Source: Microbacterium luticocti DSM 19459
Lineage (GTDB): Bacteria > Actinomycetota > Actinomycetes > Actinomycetales > Microbacteriaceae
Direction: 5' to 3'
NCBI RefSeq assembly: GCF_000422405.1
Contig: NZ_AULS01000007.1
Span: 78,897-142,896 of the forward strand
Length of the DNA: 64,000 nucleotides
The position numbers were made by a program, and so were the translations under genes. A model generated the notes under the pieces. It worked only from the letters and a program-made list of their open reading frames with translations. It had not been told where the DNA came from and did not search any database. Below, piece after piece: positions 38,706 through 48,998 of the stretch. Numbering within the stretch: position 1 is the first letter of the stretch; each line of letters starts with the position of its first letter.

Positions 38706-39521
38706 GTGCTCGAGAACCCGCGATCGGCCCGCGTCCGCGCCGTGGCGAAGCTGGCCAAGCGCCGGGTGCGGGAAGAGACCGGGCTGTTCCTGCTCGAGGG
38801 CCCGCAGGCGGTCCGCGAGGCGCTGACCTACCGACCCGACGCGATCGTCGACCTGTTCGCCACACCCGCCGCCGCCGACAAGCACGTCGACCTGCGCCGT
38901 CGGTGCGAGCAGGTCGGCGTCCAGATCGTCGTCACCGCTGAACAGGTGCTGGCCGTCATGGCCGACACCGTCACCCCGCAGGGGGTGCTGGCCGTGGCAC
39001 GGCGGTTCCCGGTGACCGTGGCCGACGTGCTCGCGGCATCCCCGCGCCTTCTCGCCGTGTGCGAGCAGGTGCGCGATCCGGGCAACCTGGGCACCATCAT
39101 CCGCGCCGCCGACGCGGCGGGGGCGGATGCCGTGATCCTGACCGGCCGCACCGTCGACCCGTACAACCCCAAGGTGGTGCGCTCGACCACCGGGTCGCTG
39201 TTCCACCTGCCCGTCGCCGTCGACGGCGAGGTGGCCGAGGTCGTGGCGGCCGTGCGGGCCGCAGGTCTGCACGTGGTGGCGGCCGACGTGAAGGGCGACG
39301 ACCTGCTCGCCGCACGCGAGGCGGGAGAGCTGGCGCGGCCGACGGCGTGGCTGTTCGGCAACGAGGCGCGCGGCCTCGACGACGACGTGCTGGCCCTGGC
39401 CGACACCGCGCTGCGCCTGCCGATCTACGGGCGCGCCGAGTCGCTGAACCTGGCCACGGCGGCCAGCGTCTGCCTCTACGAATCGGCCTTCGCGCAGCGC
39501 GCCACGGTCACGGATCGATAA
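38706..39521 (+). CDS. TrmH/SpoU family RNA 2'-O-methyltransferase
   Basis: A 271-residue SPOUT methyltransferase with an N-terminal substrate-binding domain and the three knot motifs [23 protein letters not shown] and [14 protein letters not shown]. Position between rplT and pheST is common for this 23S/tRNA methylase family. TAGACT (38694-38699) ends 6 nt before the GTG start. Confidence 0.9.
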   Translation: MLENPRSARVRAVAKLAKRRVREETGLFLLEGPQAVREALTYRPDAIVDLFATPAAADKHVDLRRRCEQVGVQIVVTAEQVLAVMADTVTPQGVLAVARRFPVTVADVLAASPRLLAVCEQVRDPGNLGTIIRAADAAGADAVILTGRTVDPYNPKVVRSTTGSLFHLPVAVDGEVAEVVAAVRAAGLHVVAADVKGDDLLAAREAGELARPTAWLFGNEARGLDDDVLALADTALRLPIYGRAESLNLATAASVCLYESAFAQRATVTDR

Positions 39522-39574
39522 ACCCCTGCCGGATCGGCCACCATTTCACCGGGGTTTTCCATAGGGTTGTCTGT

Positions 39575-40366
39575 ATGACGATCCCCGATGACGCGGCTCC
39601 GCAGACGTCGAACATCTCGGTGCGGCGGGGCGACCCGCTGGTCGTGATCCAGAACGTGCAGAAGCACTACGGCGACTTCCAGGCCCTGAAAGACATCGAC
39701 CTCACCGTGAACCGCGGCGAGGTCGTCGTGGTGATCGGCCCTTCCGGGTCCGGCAAGTCCACGCTGTGCCGCACCATCAACCGGCTCGAGACGATCACCA
39801 GCGGAACCATCAGCATCGACGGCGAAGAACTGCCGACAGAGGGCAAGGGCCTCGCCCGGTTGCGCAGCGACGTCGGCATGGTGTTCCAGTCGTTCAACCT
39901 GTTCTCGCACCTGACGATCCTCGACAACGTCACGCTCGGTCCGATCAAGGTCCGCAACATGAAGAAGGCGGATGCCGAGGCCCGGGCGCGTGCCCTGCTC
40001 GACCGTGTCGGGGTCGCCCAGCAGGCCGACAAGCTTCCCGCGCAACTGTCGGGCGGTCAGCAGCAGCGCGTCGCGATCGCCCGGGCGCTCGCGATGAACC
40101 CGAAGGTGATGCTGTTCGACGAGCCGACCAGTGCGTTGGACCCGGAGATGATCAACGAGGTGCTCGACGTCATGGTGGGCCTCGCCCAGGAGGGCATGAC
40201 GATGATCGTCGTCACCCACGAGATGGGGTTCGCGCGCAAGGCGGCGGACCGCGTCGTGTTCATGGCCGACGGCCAGATCGTCGAGCAGGCCACGCCCGAG
40301 GACTTCTTCACCAACCCCCAGTCGGATCGCGCCAAGGACTTCCTCTCGAAGCTCCTCACGCACTGA
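39575..40366 (+). CDS. gluA: glutamate-type amino acid ABC transporter, ATPase
   Basis: A 263-residue polar amino acid importer ATPase: Walker A GPSGSGKS (55-62), signature LSGGQQQR, Walker [11 protein letters not shown]. With the three genes downstream it forms a complete importer resembling corynebacterial gluABCD. TAGGGT (39562-39567) ends 7 nt before the ATG. Specificity for glutamate is inferred from the binding protein and gene order. Confidence 0.92.
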   Translation: MTIPDDAAPQTSNISVRRGDPLVVIQNVQKHYGDFQALKDIDLTVNRGEVVVVIGPSGSGKSTLCRTINRLETITSGTISIDGEELPTEGKGLARLRSDVGMVFQSFNLFSHLTILDNVTLGPIKVRNMKKADAEARARALLDRVGVAQQADKLPAQLSGGQQQRVAIARALAMNPKVMLFDEPTSALDPEMINEVLDVMVGLAQEGMTMIVVTHEMGFARKAADRVVFMADGQIVEQATPEDFFTNPQSDRAKDFLSKLLTH

Positions 40367-40393
40367 TCCGGCCCGCACGAAAGAGAGAGACAC

Positions 40394-41305
40394 ATGCGAA
40401 AGACCCGCATCATCGCGAGCCTGAGCGTGGCGGCCGCAGCGCTGCTCGCGCTCACCGCCTGCAACAGCGGAACACCGGGTGACAACGGCGGGAACGGGAA
40501 CGCGGGCACCACCGGCAGCCAGACGCCGTGGACGGTCGCAACCGACGTCGACCTCACCGGCAGCCCGACCTTCGACCGCATCAAGAAGGCCGACAAGGTC
40601 ACCATCGGCGTCAAGGAGGACCAGCCGGGGCTCGGCTACCTCGACGCCACGACGAACAAGCGTTCCGGGTTCGACGTCGACATCGCCCGCTGGATGGCGG
40701 CATCCCTCGGCTACGGCGAAGACAAGATCGACTTCAAGCCGATCGCCTCGGCGAACCGCGAGCAGGCCATCGTGAACGGCGACGTCGACTTCTACGTCGG
40801 CACCTACTCGATCACCGACAAGCGCAAGGAGCAGATCGCGTTCGCCGGTCCGTACTTCGTGACCGGTCAGGGCCTGCTGGTGGCCAAGGACAACGACAAG
40901 ATCACCGGCAAGGACTCGCTGACCAAGGATGATGTGGTCTGCTCGGCGACCGGATCCACCTCGATCCAGCAGATCAAGTCGCTGACCCCGGCGCAGACCA
41001 AGGAGTACGACACGTACTCCAAGTGCGTGCAGGCACTGATCCAGGGGCAGGTCGACGCCGTGACCACGGATGAGGCGATCCTGCTCGGTTACGCCGCACA
41101 GGACCCCGAGCACCTCAAGACCGTCGGCGACGTGTTCAGCCAGGAGCGGTACGGCATCGGCCTGGCCAAGGACGACGCCGCGCTGCAGGCGTATTTCAAC
41201 AACGTGCTCACCGACGGGCACGACGTGTGGCAGAAGATCTTCGACAACAACCTCGGTGCCTCGGGCGTGAAGGCCGAGCAGCCGGCGGTCGACCCGGTCG
41301 GCTGA
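40394..41305 (+). CDS. gluB: glutamate-binding lipoprotein of the ABC transporter
   Basis: A 303-residue solute-binding protein with a lipoprotein signal peptide; lipobox L-T-A-C23. The family-3 segments KVTIGVKEDQPGLGYLD and SGFDVDIARWMAASLG bind the ligand. AAAGAGAGA precedes the ATG. A very stable hairpin lies right after the stop. Confidence 0.92.
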   Translation: MRKTRIIASLSVAAAALLALTACNSGTPGDNGGNGNAGTTGSQTPWTVATDVDLTGSPTFDRIKKADKVTIGVKEDQPGLGYLDATTNKRSGFDVDIARWMAASLGYGEDKIDFKPIASANREQAIVNGDVDFYVGTYSITDKRKEQIAFAGPYFVTGQGLLVAKDNDKITGKDSLTKDDVVCSATGSTSIQQIKSLTPAQTKEYDTYSKCVQALIQGQVDAVTTDEAILLGYAAQDPEHLKTVGDVFSQERYGIGLAKDDAALQAYFNNVLTDGHDVWQKIFDNNLGASGVKAEQPAVDPVG

Positions 41306-41312
41306 CCCGTTC

Positions 41313-41346
41313 CGGTCGGGCGGCGCCGTCGTGCGCCGCCCGACCG
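41313..41346 (+). terminator. intercistronic hairpin between gluB and gluC
   Basis: A perfect 14-bp stem (CGGTCGGGCGGCGC with its complement) and a 6-nt loop, 8 nt after the gluB stop. Inside an operon, such structures partially terminate or protect the upstream mRNA, giving more binding protein than permease. Confidence 0.7.
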
Positions 41347-41380
41347 CTGCCCCGAAACCGACGACGAAAGAGGAGGCGCG

Positions 41381-42061
41381 ATGGACGTCCCGCAGTTGTG
41401 GCTGAACGCGCTGCAGGGGACGCTGATCCTGTTCTTCGCGGGCGGCGCCCTTGCGCTGGTGCTCGGGATCATCGTCGGCACGATGCGCGTCTCGCCGATC
41501 CCGGTGGCGCGCGCGGTCGGCACGGTCTACGTGAACTGGATCCGCAACACCCCCCTCACGCTGGTGATGTTCTTCTTCGCGTTCTGCATCCCGATCCTGA
41601 TGGCGCAGCGAGTCAGCTCGCTCGTGCTGGCCACGATCGCGCTGGGCGTGTACACCGCGACGTATGTGGCCGAGACCATCCGCTCCGGCGTGAACACCGT
41701 ACCGGTCGGCCAGGCCGAGGCCGCCCGCGCGCTCGGCCTGGGCTTCGGTCAGGTCATGTCGCTCGTGGTGCTGCCGCAGGCGTTCCGATCCGTCATCCCG
41801 CCGATGGTGAGCGTGTTCATCGCGCTGCTGAAGAACACCACCGTCGCGGCCGGCTTCGCGGTGCTGAACCTCGGCTCGGTGGCCCTCTACCTCAGCGAGA
41901 TCCGCGAGCCGGGCCGGCGCGACAACCTGCTCGAGACGATGATGTCGGGCGGAAACCTGCTGCTCACCCTCATCCTCATCGCACTGATCTTCGTCGTCAT
42001 GGTGCTGCTGCTGGCCTGGCTGCAACGGGCGCTTGAGAAGAAGTGGAGGGTCGAGCGATGA
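41381..42061 (+). CDS. gluC: glutamate ABC transporter permease
   Basis: A 226-residue HisM/GltK-type permease with about five membrane segments and the ATPase-contact loop VPVGQAEAARALGLGFGQVM. AAAGAGGAGG precedes the ATG. The stop overlaps gluD by 4 nt. Confidence 0.9.
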   Translation: MDVPQLWLNALQGTLILFFAGGALALVLGIIVGTMRVSPIPVARAVGTVYVNWIRNTPLTLVMFFFAFCIPILMAQRVSSLVLATIALGVYTATYVAETIRSGVNTVPVGQAEAARALGLGFGQVMSLVVLPQAFRSVIPPMVSVFIALLKNTTVAAGFAVLNLGSVALYLSEIREPGRRDNLLETMMSGGNLLLTLILIALIFVVMVLLLAWLQRALEKKWRVER

Positions 42062-42978
42062 GCTCCGTGCTGTACGACGTCCCCGGCCCCCGGGCGCGGG
42101 TGCGCAACCTGGTCCTCGGCGCGATCACCGTGCTCGTGGTGGCCGCGATCTTCGGCGTCGTGGTGTGGCGGCTGGCCGCCACCGGCCAGTTCGACGCCCA
42201 GAAGTGGTCGATCTTCACCTACACCCGGCCGTGGCTCCTGCTGCTCGAGGGCCTGGGCGCCACGCTCGCGGCGTTCGTGGTCGCGGCGATCGGCGCGCTC
42301 ATCCTGGGCTTCGTGCTCGCCGTCGGCCGACTGTCGGACCACGCCTGGGTGCGCGTGCCCGTCGGTTGGATCACCGAGATCCTCCGGGCCATCCCGGTGC
42401 TGATCTTCATGATGCTGCTGTACTACGGCCTGCCGGTGCTGGGTGTGCGGATGGACCCCTACTGGGCCGTCGTGATCGCGCTCATCGCCTACAACGGCTC
42501 GGTGCTGGCCGAGGCCATCCGCGCCGGCGTGGAGTCGCTGCCGCGCGGCCAGAAGGAGGCCGGGTACGCGGTCGGGCTGCGCAAGAACGAGGTGATGCGC
42601 CTCATCCTGCTGCCGCAGGCGGTGCGGGCCATGATGCCGGTCATCATCTCGCAGCTCGTGGTGGCGCTGAAGGACACCGCGCTCGGCTTCATCATCACCT
42701 ACCCCGAGCTGCTGCATTACATCCAGCTGCTCGGTGGCCAGGTGCCGTTCGGAACCCCGCTGGTGCCCACAGCGATCGTCGGCGGTTCGATCTACGTCGC
42801 GTTGTGTCTGCTGCTCTCGTATGTCGCCTACCGCGTCGAGAAGCGCACACGTCGCTCGCCGAAGGCCGCCCGACTGGACCCGGGCGACGGCGGCGATGTC
42901 ACCACCGCGACCGAGCGCATCGCCGTGCAACGGGGCGTCGGCAAGTTCGACGGCACGTACCAGGGCCCGCAGCTCTGA
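42058..42978 (+). CDS. gluD: glutamate ABC transporter permease
   Basis: A 306-residue second permease with the EAA-type loop LPRGQKEAGYAVGLRKNEVM and about five to six membrane segments. ATG at 42058 has GGAGGG upstream and overlaps the gluC stop; an in-frame start five codons earlier is less likely. The C-terminal tail of about 40 residues is hydrophilic. Confidence 0.9.
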   Translation: MSSVLYDVPGPRARVRNLVLGAITVLVVAAIFGVVVWRLAATGQFDAQKWSIFTYTRPWLLLLEGLGATLAAFVVAAIGALILGFVLAVGRLSDHAWVRVPVGWITEILRAIPVLIFMMLLYYGLPVLGVRMDPYWAVVIALIAYNGSVLAEAIRAGVESLPRGQKEAGYAVGLRKNEVMRLILLPQAVRAMMPVIISQLVVALKDTALGFIITYPELLHYIQLLGGQVPFGTPLVPTAIVGGSIYVALCLLLSYVAYRVEKRTRRSPKAARLDPGDGGDVTTATERIAVQRGVGKFDGTYQGPQL

Positions 42979-43015
42979 CAGAGGTGATCACCGCCCGCCG
43001 GTAGACTCGATTCTC

Positions 43016-44059
43016 GTGTCCGACGAGGTAACCGAGATCACCCCCGAGGCGGTTCAGTCCGCGGTCAGCGCCGCGCTCGACGCCATCGCCGCCGCCGGCG
43101 ACACCGCCGCCCTGAAGGCCGCGCGTGCCGCGCACACCGCCGAGGGTTCGCCGCTGGCGCGGCTGAACGCCCGCATGCGCGAGGTGCCGCCCGAGCGCAA
43201 GGCCGAGTTCGGCAAGCTCATCGGCAGCGGCCGTGCACGCGTGAACCAGGCGCTGGCAGCCCGTGAGGCCGAGCTCGACGCGGCCGAGACCGCGGCACGC
43301 CTGGAGGCCGAGCGGGTGGATGTCACCGCCGTGGCCACGCGATCGCGCGTGGGCGCGCGGCATCCGCTCACCCTGTTGCAGGAGCAGATCGGCGACATCT
43401 TCGTCGGGATGGGGTGGGAGATCGCCGAGGGCCCCGAGCTCGAGCACGAGTGGTACAACTTCGACGCGCTCAACCTCGACCCCGACCATCCCGCACGCCA
43501 GATGCAGGACACCTTCTACGTCGACCCACCCGAACGACACCTGGTGATGCGCACGCAGACGAGCCCGGTGCAGATGCGTTCCATGCTCACCCGCGAGCTG
43601 CCGATCTACGTGATCTCGCCCGGGCGCGTGTTCCGCACCGACGAGTACGACGCCACCCACCTGCCCGTGTTCACGCAGGTGGAGGGCCTGGTCGTCGACA
43701 AGGGCATCACGATGGCGCACCTGAAGGGCACCCTCGACCACCTGGCCCGGCAGCTGTTCGGCGCCGAGGCGAAGACCCGGCTGCGGACCAACTACTTCCC
43801 GTTCACCGAGCCGAGTGCCGAGTTCGACCTGTGGCATCCCACCTTCAAGGACGGGCCTCGCTGGATCGAATGGGGCGGCTGCGGCATGGTCAATCCGAAC
43901 GTGCTGCGCGCGGCGGGCATCGACCCCGAGGTGTACTCCGGCTTCGCGTTCGGCATCGGCGTCGAACGCGCCCTGATGTTCCGCAGCGACGTGCAGGACA
44001 TGCGCGACATGGCCGAAGGCGATATTCGTTTCAGCGAGCAGTTCGGGATGGTGGTGTGA
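43016..44059 (+). CDS. pheS: phenylalanyl-tRNA synthetase alpha subunit
   Basis: A 347-residue class II synthetase subunit: N-terminal coiled coil (about 1-90) that holds the tRNA, then motif 2 (VFRTDEYDATHLPVFTQVEG) and motif 3 (GFAFGIGVERALM). GTG at 43016 lies 8 nt after TAGACT (43002-43007), suggesting a leaderless message with no T-box or Phe leader peptide. pheT overlaps the stop by 1 nt. Confidence 0.97.
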   Translation: MSDEVTEITPEAVQSAVSAALDAIAAAGDTAALKAARAAHTAEGSPLARLNARMREVPPERKAEFGKLIGSGRARVNQALAAREAELDAAETAARLEAERVDVTAVATRSRVGARHPLTLLQEQIGDIFVGMGWEIAEGPELEHEWYNFDALNLDPDHPARQMQDTFYVDPPERHLVMRTQTSPVQMRSMLTRELPIYVISPGRVFRTDEYDATHLPVFTQVEGLVVDKGITMAHLKGTLDHLARQLFGAEAKTRLRTNYFPFTEPSAEFDLWHPTFKDGPRWIEWGGCGMVNPNVLRAAGIDPEVYSGFAFGIGVERALMFRSDVQDMRDMAEGDIRFSEQFGMVV

Positions 44060-46569
44060 TGCGCGTCCCGCTGTCGTGGTTGCGTGACTACGTCGATGTG
44101 GCACCGGATGCCACGCCCGAGGACGTCCTCGCGGCGCTGGTGTCGGTCGGGTTCGAAGAAGAGGACGTGCACCGCTTCGAGGTGTCGGGCCCGGTCGTGG
44201 TCGGCCAAGTACTCGAGGTGAACCCGGAGCCGCAGACGAACGGCAAGACCATCAACTGGTGCCAGGTCGACGTCGGCGAGGCGAACGGCGGTGTGCGCGG
44301 CATCGTGTGCGGCGCCCACAACTTCGGCGTGGGCGACAAGGTCGTGGTCACGCTGCCGGGCGCGGTGCTGCCCGGGCCCTTCCCGATCGCGGCGCGCAAG
44401 ACGTACGGGCACGTCTCGGACGGCATGATCGCGTCGGCGCGCGAGCTGGGCCTGGGCGACGAACACAGTGGCATCCTGCGACTGGCCGACCTGGGCATCG
44501 ACGCGCCCGTGGGCGCCGATGCGATCGCGCTGCTGGGCCTGGACGACGTCGCCGTCGAGATCAACGTCACCCCCGACCGCGGCTACGCGCTGAGCATGCG
44601 CGGGGTGGCCCGCGAGTACGCGCACGCCACCGGTGGCGTGTTCCGCGACCCGGGCGTACGCGACTGGGCGCAGGTGCAGCAGCCGGAAGGCGGCTTCCCC
44701 GTCGCCGTCGACGACGCCGCACCCATCCGCGGCAACGCCGGGGCGACCGAGTTCGTCGCGCGCGTCGTGCGCGGGGTGGATGCCACCCGCCCCACACCGC
44801 CGTGGATGATCGCCCGCCTCGTGCTGGCCGGCATCCGCTCGATCTCGGTGCTGGTCGACATCACGAACTACGTCATGCTCGAGCTCGGCAACCCCGTCCA
44901 CGGCTACGACCTCGACAAGCTCACCGGCGGCATCACGGTGCGCCGCGCGCAGCCGGGTGAGAAGCTCACCACCCTGGACGACCAGGAGCGCGCCCTGCAC
45001 CCCGAAGATCTGTTGATCACCGACGAGTCCGGTCCGATCGGCCTGGCCGGCGTCATGGGCGGGGCCACCACCGAGATGAGCCTCGACACGACGAACGTGC
45101 TCATCGAGGCGGCGACCTTCGACCCGGTGACCATCGCCCGCTCGGCGCGCCGCCACAAGCTGCCCAGCGAGGCATCCCGTCGCTTCGAGCGCGGCGTCGA
45201 CCCGCTCATCCCGTTCGTCGCCGCCCGTCGCGTGGCCGACCTGATGGTGGAGCTGGCCGGTGGCACGCTCGACGAGACGACCGGCGGTGCCCTGTTCGCC
45301 GCATACGAACGCGAGGCGATCGCGCTGCCCAAGCCGTTCGTGCCGGCACTGATCGGCGTCGACTACACCGACGCCGAGATCACCGAGGCGTTGCAGACGA
45401 TCGGCTGCGACGTGTACGACAACGGCGACCACTGGCTGGTCACGCCGCCGTCGTGGCGCGGCGACCTCACCGACCGGTGGACCCTCGCCGAAGAGGTCGC
45501 CCGCATCCAGGGTCTCGACCGCGTGCCGTCGGTGCTGCCCACCCCGCCCGCCGGCCGCGGGTTGACCGCGACGCAGCAGGGCCGACGCCGCGTGGCGAAC
45601 GCGCTGGCCGCCGCCGGATACGTCGAGACGCCGTCGTTCCCGTTCACCACCGCCGCGCTCAACGACCTGCACGGCTCGGCCTCCGGCGACCGGTTGCCGG
45701 GCATGAAGCTCGCCAACCCGCTCGACGGCAATGCGCCGTACCTGCGCCGGTCGCTCGTGCCGGGGCTGACCCAGGTCGCCCACCGCAACCTCGCCCGCGG
45801 CTTCACCGACCTGGCCCTGTTCGAGCTGGGTGCGGTGTTCCTGCCCGAGCCCGGCGTGAGCTACGGCACGGCCGAGGTGCCGCCGCCCGCGCAGCGCCCC
45901 GACGCCGACGCCCTGGCCGCCCTCGACGCCGCCCTGCCCGCCCAGCCGCGCCGCGTCGGCGTGCTGCTGGCCGGCAACGCCATCGCGCGCCAGCCCGGCC
46001 AGCCGGCGGTGCCGGTGACCCTGTCCGACGCGATCGACGCGGTCCACATCGTCGCGGCGGCCGCCGGGGCGAAGGTCGAGATCGCGCAGACCCGGCGCGC
46101 CGCGCTGCACCCGGGCCGCGCGGGCGTGGTGCTGCTCGGCGGCGCCGAGATCGGCTACGTCGGTGAGCTGCTGCCGGCGGTCGCGGCCGACGCCGACCTG
46201 GTCGGGCGCGTGTACGTGGCCGAGCTCGACCTCGACGCGCTGCTGTCGGCGGCGGGCGCACCGGCGGTCGCGGCATCCCTGTCGGCGCACACCCCCGCCA
46301 CGCAGGACGTGTCGCTGGTCGTGCCACACGACGTGCCGGCCGCCGCCGTGCGCGACGCGCTGATCGACGGATGCGGCGGGCTGCTCGAGTCGCTGCACCT
46401 GGTCGACGACTACCGCGGGCAGGGCATCCCCGACGGGCACAAGAGCCTCACCTTCGCGCTGCGCTTCCGCGCCGCCGACCGCACCCTCACCGCCGCCGAG
46501 GCCACCGAGGCCAAGCTGCAGGGGGTCGAGCTGGCGGCCGAGCGTTTCGGCGCCCGGCTGCGCGACTGA
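44059..46569 (+). CDS. pheT: phenylalanyl-tRNA synthetase beta subunit
   Basis: An 836-residue subunit with N-terminal tRNA-binding domain (about 40-150), B3/B4 editing domain, B5 domain and C-terminal FDX-ACB anticodon-binding domain (about 740-836). The TGATG junction with pheS indicates coupling. Length and domain order are normal. Confidence 0.97.
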   Translation: MRVPLSWLRDYVDVAPDATPEDVLAALVSVGFEEEDVHRFEVSGPVVVGQVLEVNPEPQTNGKTINWCQVDVGEANGGVRGIVCGAHNFGVGDKVVVTLPGAVLPGPFPIAARKTYGHVSDGMIASARELGLGDEHSGILRLADLGIDAPVGADAIALLGLDDVAVEINVTPDRGYALSMRGVAREYAHATGGVFRDPGVRDWAQVQQPEGGFPVAVDDAAPIRGNAGATEFVARVVRGVDATRPTPPWMIARLVLAGIRSISVLVDITNYVMLELGNPVHGYDLDKLTGGITVRRAQPGEKLTTLDDQERALHPEDLLITDESGPIGLAGVMGGATTEMSLDTTNVLIEAATFDPVTIARSARRHKLPSEASRRFERGVDPLIPFVAARRVADLMVELAGGTLDETTGGALFAAYEREAIALPKPFVPALIGVDYTDAEITEALQTIGCDVYDNGDHWLVTPPSWRGDLTDRWTLAEEVARIQGLDRVPSVLPTPPAGRGLTATQQGRRRVANALAAAGYVETPSFPFTTAALNDLHGSASGDRLPGMKLANPLDGNAPYLRRSLVPGLTQVAHRNLARGFTDLALFELGAVFLPEPGVSYGTAEVPPPAQRPDADALAALDAALPAQPRRVGVLLAGNAIARQPGQPAVPVTLSDAIDAVHIVAAAAGAKVEIAQTRRAALHPGRAGVVLLGGAEIGYVGELLPAVAADADLVGRVYVAELDLDALLSAAGAPAVAASLSAHTPATQDVSLVVPHDVPAAAVRDALIDGCGGLLESLHLVDDYRGQGIPDGHKSLTFALRFRAADRTLTAAEATEAKLQGVELAAERFGARLRD

Positions 46570-46594
46570 CCGGACGCCGGATAGGCTCGGGACG

Positions 46595-47416
46595 GTGAGT
46601 GCAACGCCCGAGACGAACGCCCCCGCCCCGCAGGTCTCCGCCCCGCCGGTGCCGACGCCGCCGGTGTCCGCGTTGCGCCTGGCGGGTCTGGTCCGCCGAT
46701 TCGGCGATACGCTCGCCGTCGCCGGGCTCGACCTCGACGTACCGGTCGGGTCGTTCTACGGCCTGGTCGGCCCGAACGGCGCCGGCAAGACCACCACGCT
46801 GTCGATGGCCACCGGGCTGCTGCGGCCCGACGCCGGCGCCGCGTTCGTGCACGGGATCGACGTGTGGGCGCATCCGGTGCAGGCCAAGCGGCTCATCGGC
46901 AACCTCGCCGACGGCGTGCGCCTGTTCGACCGGCTGACCGGCGAGCAGCTGCTCGGCTACACCGCGATGATGTTCTCGGTGCCGCGAGCCGAGATCGCCG
47001 GGCGGGTCTCGGACCTGCTCGAGCTGTTCGACCTGCGGGCGGCGGCCGGCACGATCGTCGCCGACTACTCCGCCGGCATGACCAAGAAGATCGCCCTGGC
47101 CTGCGCGCTGGTGCACGCGCCCCGGCTGCTGGTGCTCGACGAGCCGTTCGAGTCGGTCGACCCGGTCTCGGCCGCCAACATCGAGGACGTGCTGCGCGGC
47201 TACACCGCCACCGGCGGGACGGTCGTGGTCTCCAGCCACTCCATGGACCTGGTGCAGCGGATGTGCGACCACGTCGCGGTCGTCGCCGCCGGCCGCGTGC
47301 TCGCCGCCGGCACCGTCGATCAGGTACGTGCCGGCCAGAGCCTGCAGGACCGCTTCGTCGAGCTCGTCGGCGGCCGCCACGCGTCGGAAGGACCGCAGTG
47401 GTTGCGACAGTCCTGA
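46595..47416 (+). CDS. ABC transporter ATP-binding protein (ABC-2 exporter type)
   Basis: A 273-residue ATPase with Walker A GPNGAGKT (59-66), a variant signature YSAGMTKK and Walker B LLVLDEPFESVD. A Pro/Ala-rich tail of about 25 residues precedes the core. TAGGCT (46582-46587) ends 7 nt before the GTG start. The permease gene overlaps its 3' end by 19 nt. The substrate is unknown. Confidence 0.88.
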   Translation: MSATPETNAPAPQVSAPPVPTPPVSALRLAGLVRRFGDTLAVAGLDLDVPVGSFYGLVGPNGAGKTTTLSMATGLLRPDAGAAFVHGIDVWAHPVQAKRLIGNLADGVRLFDRLTGEQLLGYTAMMFSVPRAEIAGRVSDLLELFDLRAAAGTIVADYSAGMTKKIALACALVHAPRLLVLDEPFESVDPVSAANIEDVLRGYTATGGTVVVSSHSMDLVQRMCDHVAVVAAGRVLAAGTVDQVRAGQSLQDRFVELVGGRHASEGPQWLRQS

Positions 47417-48981
47417 GGCTGCGATACCGGATCCTCGCGAACACGCTGACGCGCAGTCCGTGGCGGTTGGTCGGGTTCTGCTTCGGCGTCCTGGGGGCGC
47501 TGTGGATGCTGGGGCTCGCGGCCCTGGCCGTGGTCGCCCTCGTCATCGGCGGGGTGCCGGCGGCCCGCATCGCGTTGCCGTTGGCCGGCGGCGTGCTGGT
47601 GCTGGGGTGGCTGCTCGGGCCCCTGGTGGTCGCCGGCGCCGACACGACCATCGACACCGTCCGGCTCGCGCCGTTCCCGATCGGCGAACGCGACCTGATG
47701 CGCGCCCTGTTCACGGTGAGCCTCGGCGGAATCCCCGGCATCGCCACCACGATCGTCGCGCTGCTGGCCGCAGGCGCCTGGCTGCCGCATCCGCTCGCCG
47801 TGGTCGCCGCCGTGCCGCTGCACCTGATCGGGGTGGGCACCTGCGTGCTCGCCGGCCGCCTCGGCGTCGACGTGTTCGGGGGCCTGGGCGGCAGCCGCCG
47901 CGCCCGCGAGGTGATCGGCACCGTCACCCTGGTGCTGGTCGCGATGACCGGCCCCATCATCATCGGCATCGGCGCACTGATCGGCAACGTCGCCCGCGGG
48001 CCGGCCGCGTTCGCCGCCGCGGCCGAGATCGTCGGCTGGACCCCGTTCGGCGCCGCCTGGTCGGCCGCCGGCGACATCGCCGGCGGCGCCGTGCTGCCCG
48101 CCGTCGGCAAGACCCTGGTCGCCGTCGCCACACCGGCGCTGTTGTGGCTGCTGTGGCGCCGGGCGCTGCGGACGGGCGTCGGGGCGGGGCCCCGGCCGAC
48201 CTCGCGCACGGTCGCCCCCGGCCGCACCGGGCTGTTCGGGATCGCACCCACCGGGCCCGTCGGTGCGACCTGGGCGCGATCACTCACGGCCTGGACCCGT
48301 GACCCGCGCTACCTGCGCCAGCTCGTGTTCGTGCCGGTGTTCCCGGTGCTGTTCCTGATCGCCGGCGGGGGAGTGGACGGTACCCCGTTCGGGATGTCGG
48401 CCGTGCTGGTCGCGCTCGTCCTGGCGATCGCCGGGTACGCCGACGTGTCGTACGACGGCACCGCGTTCGCCACGGTGCTCGGCTCGGGAATCCGCGGCTG
48501 GGCCGACCGCGTCGGGCGGATGCTCGGCGCGGCGTGCATCGGGGTGCCCGCGGTGATCCTGGTCGCGCTGGTCACCACCGGCCTTGCCGGGGCGTGGTCC
48601 CGGCTGCCGGCCGTGCTGGGCGCCGGGCTCGGGCTGGTGCTGGTCGGCTACGGCGTGTCGGCGGTCAGCTCGGCGCTGATCGTGGTGCCCGTCGCCGCCC
48701 CCGGCGACAACCCGTTCAGATCGGTGCCGGGGCAGACGTTCCTGTCGGGCATGCTCGTGTTCGTGGTGCTGGCCGCATGCCTGCTGCTGGCGTCTCCCGC
48801 GCTGGTGATCGCCGTGATCGCCGCCGGCACCGGCTCGGCCGGGCTCGGCCTGCTCGCTGCGACCGTGGGGCTCGGCACCGGGGCGATCGTGATCGTCGCA
48901 GGCGTGATCGCCGGCGGCCGGATCTTCGACCGCAACGCCCCGGCTCTGCTGGCGCAGATCCGCGCGTTCCCGACCAGCTGA
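47398..48981 (+). CDS. ABC exporter permease
   Basis: A 527-residue very hydrophobic protein with about twelve membrane segments in two halves, the usual partner of the preceding ATPase. GTG at 47398 is preceded by GGAAGGA and lies inside the 3' end of the ATPase gene. No specific export substrate can be proposed. Confidence 0.82.
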   Translation: MVATVLRLRYRILANTLTRSPWRLVGFCFGVLGALWMLGLAALAVVALVIGGVPAARIALPLAGGVLVLGWLLGPLVVAGADTTIDTVRLAPFPIGERDLMRALFTVSLGGIPGIATTIVALLAAGAWLPHPLAVVAAVPLHLIGVGTCVLAGRLGVDVFGGLGGSRRAREVIGTVTLVLVAMTGPIIIGIGALIGNVARGPAAFAAAAEIVGWTPFGAAWSAAGDIAGGAVLPAVGKTLVAVATPALLWLLWRRALRTGVGAGPRPTSRTVAPGRTGLFGIAPTGPVGATWARSLTAWTRDPRYLRQLVFVPVFPVLFLIAGGGVDGTPFGMSAVLVALVLAIAGYADVSYDGTAFATVLGSGIRGWADRVGRMLGAACIGVPAVILVALVTTGLAGAWSRLPAVLGAGLGLVLVGYGVSAVSSALIVVPVAAPGDNPFRSVPGQTFLSGMLVFVVLAACLLLASPALVIAVIAAGTGSAGLGLLAATVGLGTGAIVIVAGVIAGGRIFDRNAPALLAQIRAFPTS

Positions 48982-48998
48982 CGGCGTAGCGTAGGAGC

